From the NCBI GenBank assembly GCA_020025885.1, contig JAHHRJ010000010.1:1-49413 (forward strand): 49,413 nt of DNA, read 5' to 3'. The position numbers and the translations under genes were made by a program. Under the pieces are notes generated by a model. The model did not search any database and had not been told where the DNA came from. It worked only from the letters and a program-made list of their open reading frames with translations. Of the stretch, positions 43,453 to 49,413 are shown in pieces (position 1 is the stretch's first letter; each line of letters begins with the position of its first letter). Source of the DNA: Butyricicoccus sp. (lineage in GTDB: Bacteria > Bacillota > Clostridia > Oscillospirales > Butyricicoccaceae).

Positions 43453-44283
43453 TTAGCGATATTTCACGGGGACTTGGAGACGCAAAAACAGTTTTCTCTC
43501 TTCCCGCTCTGCCACAAGCACATCTGCAATAGATTCGCACAGATAATCCCCACACACCTCACATCCATTTTCATGAATGAACGCAAGCATCCGGTTCATA
43601 TATTCTTTCTCTTTATAAAAATCGTTGCAATATATACAGGCATAATTTCCCGCTGGAATTGAGCACGTCAAAGTCTCTGGCACAAACTCTCGATCTACAA
43701 ATACAAAAACCTCCGTGGCGTAAAATCGCCCCGCAATAAAATTTTCCTTGCGCAAAATGGTTCCTGCATTACAAAAATAGATCTGTGGCAACTTATCCCG
43801 CATCAGGCAGTCTTGCAGATCGCGCAGCATTTCTTCATATGTCTCTGCATCATGGTCATACACGTTGACCCCTGTATCTACCACATACATCTGCCTTGCA
43901 CCAATATATTCCATTTGCAGGGTGCCATCTGGCGGTGCTGTGCGATACCGTGCAACGCTCTCTATGGTACGCTCCAATGCACTGCGCTGACACTTGAGCT
44001 GCTGAATTTCTGCCTGTGTCTGTCGCTGTTTCTCTCGTAAAACAGATTCGATCCAATCTAAATCGTGACGTTCAAGCTGTACTTTGATTTCTTGCAGCGA
44101 AATCCCCAAACTCTTCATATATTGAATGATATCCAGCACAGCGCTCTGCCGCAACTCATAATAGCGATATCCGTTTTCCCCGCGTACACTTGGAGAAAGC
44201 AGCCCCATGCGGTCATACAGCCGCAGTGTCTGGTCTGAAATATGATTGAGTTTCGCCATCTGTCCCACTGTCAAAAAACGCAT
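43453..44283 (-). CDS. MerR-family regulator, BltR/BmrR-like
   Basis: A 276-residue activator. N-terminal MerR helix-turn-helix (about 3-70: FLTVGQMAKLNHISDQTLRLYDRMGLLSPS and GYRYYELRQ), a long coiled coil (about 75-118), and a C-terminal GyrI-like effector domain (about 130-275). The ATG at 44283 follows GGAGGG. The next gene on the same strand begins with a MerR-type promoter and is the likely target. The ligand is unknown, perhaps an amine or lipophilic cation as for BltR/BmrR. Confidence 0.92.
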   Translation of the reverse strand: MRFLTVGQMAKLNHISDQTLRLYDRMGLLSPSVRGENGYRYYELRQSAVLDIIQYMKSLGISLQEIKVQLERHDLDWIESVLREKQRQTQAEIQQLKCQRSALERTIESVARYRTAPPDGTLQMEYIGARQMYVVDTGVNVYDHDAETYEEMLRDLQDCLMRDKLPQIYFCNAGTILRKENFIAGRFYATEVFVFVDREFVPETLTCSIPAGNYACIYCNDFYKEKEYMNRMLAFIHENGCEVCGDYLCESIADVLVAEREERKLFLRLQVPVKYR

Positions 44284-44421
44284 ATTACCCTCCGCCCTTC
44301 TATCATTGCTCAGACTTACAAACATTATACCAGAAACAAGGTTTTATCGATATATGTTTCTCAGATATCATACTGTTTTTGTATAAAGACTTTGCTCCAA
44401 CCGTTCCCCGTGATTTTCCAC

Positions 44422-44702
44422 AAAAAAAGTCTGAAAGCATTTTGCTTTCAGACTCCAGTGTGTCAAAAAAGTCACTGCGCCCTTTTTATTTTGGAGCGAA
44501 GCGACCTTAAATTTTCAAAATCCAAGGACATGTGCCTTGGATTTTGTCCTCGACCCGCGCAAACGTGCGCGCAACCGGGGGTATCAGAACCAGTTTCTAC
44601 CGGAACTGGCTCTGTATCTAGGGGGACTGGGTTCCCCTGGAAAGGCTGTCAAAGTTCTTTGACAGCCTCAAGTCTGGAAGCATTTTGCTTTCAGACTCTT
44701 TT
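44422..44702 (-). repeat. Terminator-bracketed hairpin repeat, copy 5 (full-length)
   Basis: Left hairpin at 44429-44453 (GTCTGAAAGC/GCTTTCAGAC) follows seven A; right hairpin at 44672-44696 (GTCTGGAAGC/GCTTTCAGAC) precedes a T-run. The two are 25-nt direct duplicates differing at one base. Core modules are in the same order as the copy near 25.7 kb: left end, 12-bp stem at 44516-44546, GC-rich hairpin, CAGAACC/GGCTCTG, CTAGGGG/CCCCTGG, and CTGTC/GACAG right end. It lies 14 nt beyond the stop of the decarboxylase beta gene, so it forms that operon's transcript end on the minus strand. Confidence 0.85.
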
Positions 44703-44715
44703 ATCCTCTGCGTAC

Positions 44716-45867
44716 TTAGCCGCCAAATACCTTGATCATAAATCCAGCGGCGATTGCCGAACCAATCACACCTGCAACGTTTGGACCCATTGCATGCATG
44801 AGCAGGAAGTTTGCAGGATTTGCCTTCTGTCCTTCCGTCTGCGCCACACGTGCTGCCATTGGAACTGCTGAAACACCAGCCGAACCAATAAGTGGGTTAA
44901 TCTTACCACCAGACAGATGGTACATGATTTTACCAAACATCAGACCACCTGCTGTCGACAGCATAAACGCGAGCAGACCCAGACCAATAATCATAAGAGT
45001 TTCCCAGCGCAGAAAGGTTGCTGCAGTTGCCTTACAGCCAACCGACAGACCGAGGAAAATGGTGACAATGTTAATGAGTGCATTCTGTGCCGTATCGGAC
45101 AAACGATCTACAACACCGCATTCCTTGAACAGATTCCCCAGCATCAGCATACCGATGAGCGGTGCAGTTTCTGGCAAAAGCAGAATGACAAAAATCGCAA
45201 CCACGATCGGGAATGCAATTTTTTCTGCCTTGGATACTGTACGCAGCTGCTCCATCTTGACCTCACGCTCTTTCTTTGTGGTGAGCAGACGCATCAGCGG
45301 TGGCTGGATCATCGGGATCAGTGCCATATACGAATATGCTGCAATGGCGATTGGTGGCAGATATTCCGGCGCCAGCTTGGAAGCTGTTAAGATCGCAGTC
45401 GGACCATCCGCACCGCCAATTACACCGATTGCAGCCGCAACTTTTTCCGGAAAGCCCAGACCAAGTGCCAGCAGAAATGCGGAAAAAATTCCGAACTGTG
45501 CCGCCGCACCCAAAAGCATGGAGGACGGACGCGCAATCAGCGGACCGAAATCAGTCATTGCACCAATCCCAAGGAAAATGATCGAGGGATAGATCGCATA
45601 TTGTACGCCTTGATAGAATACCCAAAACAGACCAACATTGCCGTTTGCATCGGGTGGGTTTAACAGTCCAGTGAGTGGAAAGTTTGCCATCAGCACGCCA
45701 AATGCGATCGGCACAAGCAGAAGCGGCTCAAACTTTTTCACGATACCCATGTACAGAAGAATACACGCGATCACGATCATAATGAGGTTTCGCGGTTCAT
45801 GTACCAAAGCAACAAAGCCCGATTCTGCAAAAATCTTTTGCAGCGTTCCAATGAAGGAGAATTCCAT
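44716..45867 (-). CDS. oadB: Na+-translocating decarboxylase, beta subunit
   Basis: A 383-residue membrane protein with about nine to eleven helices, the sodium channel subunit of biotin-dependent decarboxylases (OadB/GcdB/MmdB). Conserved GVIGGADGPTAI (about 149-160) carries the Asp essential for Na+ transport, and NPLIGSAGVSAVPMAAR lies near 325. It couples decarboxylation to sodium export. ATG at 45867 follows AAAGGAGGAG. Last gene of the alpha-gamma-carrier-beta operon. Confidence 0.95.
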   Translation of the reverse strand: MEFSFIGTLQKIFAESGFVALVHEPRNLIMIVIACILLYMGIVKKFEPLLLVPIAFGVLMANFPLTGLLNPPDANGNVGLFWVFYQGVQYAIYPSIIFLGIGAMTDFGPLIARPSSMLLGAAAQFGIFSAFLLALGLGFPEKVAAAIGVIGGADGPTAILTASKLAPEYLPPIAIAAYSYMALIPMIQPPLMRLLTTKKEREVKMEQLRTVSKAEKIAFPIVVAIFVILLLPETAPLIGMLMLGNLFKECGVVDRLSDTAQNALINIVTIFLGLSVGCKATAATFLRWETLMIIGLGLLAFMLSTAGGLMFGKIMYHLSGGKINPLIGSAGVSAVPMAARVAQTEGQKANPANFLLMHAMGPNVAGVIGSAIAAGFMIKVFGG

Positions 45868-45884
45868 AGTTTTCTCTCCTCCTT

Positions 45885-46427
45885 TTAAGACAGGGTACAC
45901 AAAGCCGTGCCGGTTTCTACTGCGCTTCCCTTATCAACGTGCACGCCAGCGATTACACCATCACGTGATGCACAAATTTCGTTTTCCATCTTCATCGCTT
46001 CCAGAATAAACAGGACGTCACCTGCCTTTACCATCGTGCCCGGCTGGCAGCAGACTTCCAAGATCGTACCTGGCATTGGTGCTGCAATTTTTTCGCCGGA
46101 TACAGACTCTGCTGACATTGCCGTAGAAGCCATAGGCTGCTGCATGGGCTGTTGCTGCATCATTGGCTGTTGCTGCATCATCGATTGCTGCATGGGTTGC
46201 TGCATCTGCTGCATCATTGGCTGCTGCTGCATGGGTTGCTGCATCTGCTGCATCATTGGCTGTTGCATGGACTGCTGCTGCATCATTGGCTGTTGTATCA
46301 TCATCGGCTGTGCACCCATCTGCATCTGTGCCCCTGCCATGGGGTCGCCCATATAGACCGCCGTTGCCTGCCCACGCTCGACCTCTACTTCATATTTCTT
46401 TCCATTTAATGTAACGACATACTTCAT
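45885..46427 (-). CDS. Biotin carboxyl carrier subunit with Met/Gln-repeat linker
   Basis: A 180-residue biotin carrier (GcdC/MmdC/OadA C-terminal type). Residues 1-30 form a small N-terminal strand region, 112-180 the biotinyl domain with biotin-Lys146 in EAMKMEN. The linker between them (about 34-100) is almost entirely Met, Gln and Pro in repeats such as QQPMMQQ; relatives normally have Ala/Pro-rich linkers. The DNA here is a run of imperfect short tandem repeats (about 46133-46310), so length may vary between strains. It carries CO2 from the alpha to the beta subunit. Confidence 0.92.
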   Translation of the reverse strand: MKYVVTLNGKKYEVEVERGQATAVYMGDPMAGAQMQMGAQPMMIQQPMMQQQSMQQPMMQQMQQPMQQQPMMQQMQQPMQQSMMQQQPMMQQQPMQQPMASTAMSAESVSGEKIAAPMPGTILEVCCQPGTMVKAGDVLFILEAMKMENEICASRDGVIAGVHVDKGSAVETGTALCTLS

Positions 46428-46447
46428 GGTTTATTATCTCCCCTGTA

Positions 46448-46801
46448 TTACAGTTCCTTGATTTTTCTAAATACCAGCTCGGACAGCGGGATTCCGGTCT
46501 CATAGCTGACAATCGCCATAACGCAGGCAGCTGTCTTTTCATCTACACCAATCAGTACCACGTCCCCGCCGTATGCTGAAGGTATGCTCAGGCGGTCGGA
46601 CACAAGCTCAACCGCACCAATTGATTGGGGTGCAGCCTGTTCTTCTCGCGGCCGTTCTTTAGGTTCTTTTTTCTTTGTCAATGCCTGAACAACACCCGAA
46701 ATGACTGGGATCAAGAAACATAGAACTGCCAATACAAGAAATACGATTGCAATACCGGATGCTGCGATCAAAAGTGATTCCATGCTTACATCTGGATTCA
46801 T
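46448..46801 (-). CDS. oadG: Na+-translocating decarboxylase, gamma (OadG-like) subunit
   Basis: A 117-residue protein with one membrane helix (about 10-38), a charged linker (KKKEPKERPREE) and a small C-terminal domain. Gamma subunits hold the complex together. Identity rests on topology and position. It overlaps the alpha gene by 4 nt. Confidence 0.82.
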   Translation of the reverse strand: MNPDVSMESLLIAASGIAIVFLVLAVLCFLIPVISGVVQALTKKKEPKERPREEQAAPQSIGAVELVSDRLSIPSAYGGDVVLIGVDEKTAACVMAIVSYETGIPLSELVFRKIKEL

Positions 46802-48180
46802 TCTGCCACCTCCTCAATGCTGTACGGTGTTACAAACGCACGCTTGAGTTCCCGCGCTGCAAAGTACTGCTCTGCCTGTTGCGGGAAGGCAATATAAGAT
46901 AGTACATCCAAATCACTTTCTGCACGGCTTCCGAGTTCTTTTTTGGCTTCTGGGAACTCTGGCTCCAGTGTCTCTGCATAGCGTCCTTCGATCGGCGCTT
47001 CATCCCCCAATACCTTATGCATCAGAGCTTCATCGAGCTTACCCGGTGCTCTGCCATATTCTCCGCGAATATACGCCTTGATCTCCTTACCAATATTCTT
47101 ATAGCGTTCTCCAAGCAGCACATTAACGGTTGCCTGTACGCCGACCATCTGGCTCAGCGGTGTCACAAGCGGCGGATATCCCAAATCAGCCCGCACGCGC
47201 GGTGTTTCTTCGAGCACTTCATCCAGTCGATCAATCGCATTCTGTGCTTTGAGCTGTGCCACCAAATTGGATAGCATACCGCCTGGGATCTGATAGATCA
47301 AAACATCTGTCTTTGTTGTCAGCACATATGGATCAAAAGTTCCATCTGCTAGGAACTTCTTTTGAATCGGTATAAAGAAATCATTGATCTCTTTGAGCTT
47401 CGCAGCATTCGTGCCACAAGAAATACCCATCTGCTCCAGTGCATATACCATAGTTTGCGTCGCTGGCTGGCTCGTGCCGCCTGAGAAACAAGCAGTTGCG
47501 GTATCAATTCCATCTGCGCCAGCCTCTGCTGCCTTGAGATATGTCATCTGTGCCAAACCTGTGGTCGTATGTGTATGCACAAATACAGGGAGCTTAACTG
47601 CCTGCTTGATCGCACTGACAAGGTCAAAGCATTCCTTCGGACTCATAATGCCTGCCATATCCTTAATACAGAGCGATGCGCAGCCCATCTCTTCGATTTC
47701 TTTTGCCAGCCCCACATAAAGCTCCAAATTATGGATGGGAGACAATGTATAACAAATTGTACCCTGTGCATGACCGCCTGCCTCAATACAAGCCTCAACC
47801 GCAGTACGGATATTGCGCAGATCGTTGAGCGCATCGAAAATACGAATAATATCTATACCATTTTTCACAGCCGCACGCACAAAGCGTCTCACTGTGTCAT
47901 CTGAATAATGATGGTACCCCAAGAGGTTCTGACCGCGCAGCAGCATTTGCAGCTTGGTGTGCTTCATATGCTTCTTAATTGTGCGCAGACGCTCCCATGG
48001 ATCTTCTGCCAAATAGCGCAGACAAGAATCAAAAGTCGCGCCACCCCAGCACTCAATCGCATGGTAACCCGCCTGATCCATGAGGTCAAGAGCCCCTTCA
48101 AAATCTGACTGCGGCATACGGGTTGCCATTAGCGATTGTTGGGCATCGCGCAGCACAGTCTCTGTAATTTTCATTTCCAT
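46798..48180 (-). CDS. oadA: Oxaloacetate decarboxylase alpha (carboxyltransferase) subunit
   Basis: A 460-residue carboxyltransferase of the pyruvate carboxylase/OadA class. Motifs are LRDAQQSLMATRM (metal Asp12), CWGGATFD, LLRGQNLLGY, ASLCIKDMAGIM (carboxylated Lys) and VHTHTTTGLA (metal His pair). It has no C-terminal biotin domain; that is the separate carrier gene. The carboxyltransferase type points to oxaloacetate as substrate. I use the ATG at 48180 (AAGGAAGT upstream); a TTG one codon earlier is possible. First gene of the operon. Confidence 0.94.
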   Translation of the reverse strand: MEMKITETVLRDAQQSLMATRMPQSDFEGALDLMDQAGYHAIECWGGATFDSCLRYLAEDPWERLRTIKKHMKHTKLQMLLRGQNLLGYHHYSDDTVRRFVRAAVKNGIDIIRIFDALNDLRNIRTAVEACIEAGGHAQGTICYTLSPIHNLELYVGLAKEIEEMGCASLCIKDMAGIMSPKECFDLVSAIKQAVKLPVFVHTHTTTGLAQMTYLKAAEAGADGIDTATACFSGGTSQPATQTMVYALEQMGISCGTNAAKLKEINDFFIPIQKKFLADGTFDPYVLTTKTDVLIYQIPGGMLSNLVAQLKAQNAIDRLDEVLEETPRVRADLGYPPLVTPLSQMVGVQATVNVLLGERYKNIGKEIKAYIRGEYGRAPGKLDEALMHKVLGDEAPIEGRYAETLEPEFPEAKKELGSRAESDLDVLSYIAFPQQAEQYFAARELKRAFVTPYSIEEVAE

Positions 48181-48244
48181 CAAGTCGTCACTTCCTTTTC
48201 CAAAAGGCTTTGGTCATAGGACAATGCCAAATCCTATCTCTGTT

Positions 48245-48273
48245 ATCATATCACAACTGCATGTAAAATAAAA
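48245..48273 (-). promoter_or_regulatory. Possible promoter of the decarboxylase operon
   Basis: On the minus strand TTTTAT (48273-48268) and TATGAT (48250-48245) are 17 nt apart, about 65 nt before the alpha-subunit start. The -35 is weak. The stretch 48274-48369 contains nothing else I recognise. Confidence 0.35.
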
Positions 48274-48369
48274 CATTTCTGGGCACTTCAATCTAAAAAA
48301 ACAAAAAACTTCTGCCTTCCCTTTAGAGTGCTGGCAAGCCATTGACTTTTTTCATAAGATACGGTATCA

Positions 48370-48443
48370 TTAAGGCAACACCACACAATGTCATCTGCGG
48401 CGCTTTGCGAAAATCGCTCTTGCGAATTATGCGGTATTGCTTT
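48370..48443. mobile_element. Short MITE, TTAAGGCAACACC-end family
   Basis: About 74 bp. Terminal inverted repeats TTAAGGCAACACCACACAAT and TTAAAGCAATACCGCATAAT (right end, reverse complement) agree at 16 of 20 positions. The core matches both ends of the 168-bp copy near 15.0 kb, of which it is an internal-deletion form. No coding capacity. Confidence 0.75.
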
Positions 48444-48529
48444 AAAAATATAATTAGTTTATCTCTTGCATATATTTTCATGTTTCCCAACGTGCTGCCA
48501 TTCAAAAAACTGCATACCCTATTTTATAT

Positions 48530-48604
48530 GCCTCCGTAGTTAAATGGATATAACAAACCCCTCCTAAGGGTTAGTTGTGAGTTCGATTCTCGCCGGGGGT
48601 ACCA
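48530..48604 (+). tRNA. tRNA-Arg (anticodon CCT)
   Basis: A 75-nt cloverleaf including an encoded CCA. Acceptor GCCTCCG/CGGGGGT has G-U pairs at 1-72 and 4-69. D arm is GTT/AAC, anticodon stem AACCC/GGGTT with loop CTCCTAA (anticodon CCT, codon AGG), and T arm GTGAG/CTCGC around TTCGATT. Confidence 0.93.
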
Positions 48605-48609
48605 AAATC

Positions 48610-48648
48610 AACGTTGTAAACTATTTTTGATGGTTTACAGCGTTTTTT
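48610..48648 (+). terminator. Intrinsic terminator of tRNA-Arg
   Basis: Stem AACGTTGTAAAC (48610-48621) / GTTTACAGCGTT (48633-48644), one T-G wobble, followed by further T. Confidence 0.85.
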
Positions 48649-48720
48649 ATTTCATTCCTTCCAGCGGTTGACACTCCGTCATCAGAAGAAATTTATATAT
48701 TTTATGCTGTATGTCTGCTA

Positions 48721-48880
48721 GGGGCTGTTTGAAAAATCGAAAATTTGTCTTTTTCTACAGGGAACGGCATCCACTGCGTTAAAAATACTCGAAATCCATC
48801 AAGGATTCCTGCGTTTTTTGCCTTGTGGCTGCTCGCTCCCTGCGAAAAATCCGTCAATTTCTCTATTTTCAAACAAGCCC
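48721..48880. mobile_element. MITE with IS5/IS427-like ends
   Basis: 160 bp, no coding capacity. Terminal inverted repeats GGGGCTGTTTGAAAA and GGGCTTGTTTGAAAA are flanked by TA at 48719-48720 and 48881-48882. Related over most of its length (inverted) to the MITE near 7.1 kb, sharing GCAGGAATCCTTGATGGATT. An insertion sequence begins right after its TA. Confidence 0.8.
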
Positions 48881-48882
48881 TA

Positions 48883-49413
48883 GGGCGTTTCTGAAAAGTA
48901 AAAAGTGACGAATGATACCAAATGTGGTAAAATAAAGCTGGTGATGAAAATGGCAAATAGACGATATGAATTAACTGATGAACAGTGGGAACGAGTCAAG
49001 GATATGATCCAGCATTCCAAGATGGGACGGCCTCCAAAGGATGACCGTCTGATGCTCAATGCTATGTTTTGGCTTGCGAGAAGTGGTGCCGGATGGGAAG
49101 ACCTTCCAGAGCGGTATGGCTCTTGGAAAACGGTCTACAGCCGTTTTTGTAAATGGCGTGATGATGGCACCCTGCTGCGGATCTTTCAGTCCCTGAATGA
49201 AGATGCAGATATGGAAAATCTATCTTTGGACTCCACAGTCATCAAGGCACATCCCCATAGTGCGGGTGCTAAAAAGGGGCTGTAAACAGCGAATATAATC
49301 AATTTATTGGCACAAGTCGTGGGGGAAAGTCTACGAAAATTCATGCTGTCGTGGACGGCTTAGGGGTTGTCTGAAAAATAAAAGTTGCACAAACAGTAGA
49401 GATATGCGAATAT
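48883..49413 (+). mobile_element. IS5-family (IS427 group) insertion sequence, interrupted
   Basis: The left end GGGCGTTTCTGAAAAGTAA starts after TA (48881-48882). It carries a two-frame transposase. At 49361-49362 (TA), inside the second frame, another element with the end GGGGTTGTCTGAAAAATAA begins and runs off the window. The right end of the first element is not visible. Confidence 0.8.
48944..49285 (+). CDS. IS5-family transposase, first frame (OrfA)
   Basis: About 113 residues of the DUF4096 N-terminal domain of IS427-group transposases: YELTDEQWERVKDM, GRPPKDDRLMLNAMFWLARSGAGWEDLPERYGSWKTVYSRFCKW, and the first catalytic Asp region DSTVIKAHPHSAGAKKG. The frame ends at 49285. A -1 shift at the AAAAAGGGG run (49271-49279) continues into GAVNSEYNQFIGTSRGGKSTKIHAVVDGL, the expected OrfB start. 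That frame is cut at 49362 by the nested element and meets a stop at 49372-49374, so this copy cannot make a full transposase. Start is ATG at 48944 or 48950; neither has a strong ribosome site. Confidence 0.85.
   Translation: MKMANRRYELTDEQWERVKDMIQHSKMGRPPKDDRLMLNAMFWLARSGAGWEDLPERYGSWKTVYSRFCKWRDDGTLLRIFQSLNEDADMENLSLDSTVIKAHPHSAGAKKGL

Noticed and set aside
44516..44546. Integron attC sites
   Set aside because: No integrase or gene cassettes; the stems are perfect and followed by unrelated hairpins instead of RYYYAAC core sites.
107..44702. Interpreting the five dispersed repeats as CRISPR
   Set aside because: They are single, far apart, long and internally structured, with no regular spacers and no cas genes in the window.
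46152..46409. Long Cys/Leu/His-rich open frames opposite the biotin carrier linker
   Set aside because: They are antisense readings of the Met/Gln tandem repeat; the minus-strand carrier gene has ribosome site, domain and operon context.
48323..48505. A 60-codon minus-strand frame across the short MITE
   Set aside because: It runs through the inverted-repeat element with no ribosome site or recognisable sequence.

Overview
The window looks like chromosome of an anaerobic, low-to-mid GC Gram-positive gut bacterium of the class Clostridia, most likely order Oscillospirales (a Butyricicoccus/Agathobaculum-type relative). Reasons: strong AGGAGG ribosome sites, some TTG/GTG starts, NifS/NifU-type Fe-S assembly, an anaerobic (radical SAM) sulfatase-maturating enzyme, a sodium-pumping decarboxylase operon, and Bacillota-type PadR, AraC and BltR-like regulators. 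The taxonomy is inference from gene content, not a database match.

Layout. 1-4.8 kb: a two-component system and two exported PepSY proteins. 5-7 kb: a solitary gene fusing a phospholipase D-like nuclease half to a P-loop ATPase, lying between a MITE and a structured repeat; it is the best candidate for an undescribed defence or mobile-element gene. 7.4-14.7 kb: a hexuronate island with an AraC regulator divergent from uxaC, uxuA, an SDR mannonate oxidoreductase and a DctPQM TRAP transporter. 15-18.4 kb: a frameshifted EamA exporter, a LysR regulator and a divergent two-gene chromate-type (ChrA) transporter. 18.4-25.3 kb: a sulfatase island with anSME converging on tctC-tctB-tctA-sulfatase-gntR. 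26-34.9 kb: iron alcohol dehydrogenase, copper-amine-oxidase-N protein, nifS-nifU, mfd, Nudix and an ArsC/Spx-like protein. 35-42.2 kb: PadR/DUF2812 pair, parvulin, SDR with a tiny overlapping FeoB-associated Cys-rich gene, RNase R and a patatin. 42.3-48.2 kb: MerR-controlled dehydrogenase and the Na+ decarboxylase operon (alpha, gamma, biotin carrier, beta). 48.3-49.4 kb: tRNA-Arg(CCT), MITEs and nested IS5-family insertions.

The most unusual signal is a dispersed family of about 170-280 bp repeats (five copies near 0.1, 4.8, 14.8, 25.7 and 44.5 kb). Each is a string of stem-loops, and each is bracketed by two further hairpins with an A-tract on the outer left and a T-tract on the outer right, as if lodged inside a bidirectional terminator. 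The copies are mosaics of shared modules, one stem shows a covarying base pair, and in one copy the bracketing hairpins are near-identical 25-nt duplicates. A second layer of repeats comprises two MITE families, one with TA duplications and ends like the IS5/IS427-group elements at the right edge.

Several regulator/operator pairs can be read directly: a 21-bp-phased AraC direct repeat ahead of uxaC, twin PadR operators on the padR promoter, a MerR-type 19-bp-spacer promoter ahead of the dehydrogenase, a palindrome just downstream of the tct promoter, and phased direct repeats ahead of the PepSY lipoprotein gene.
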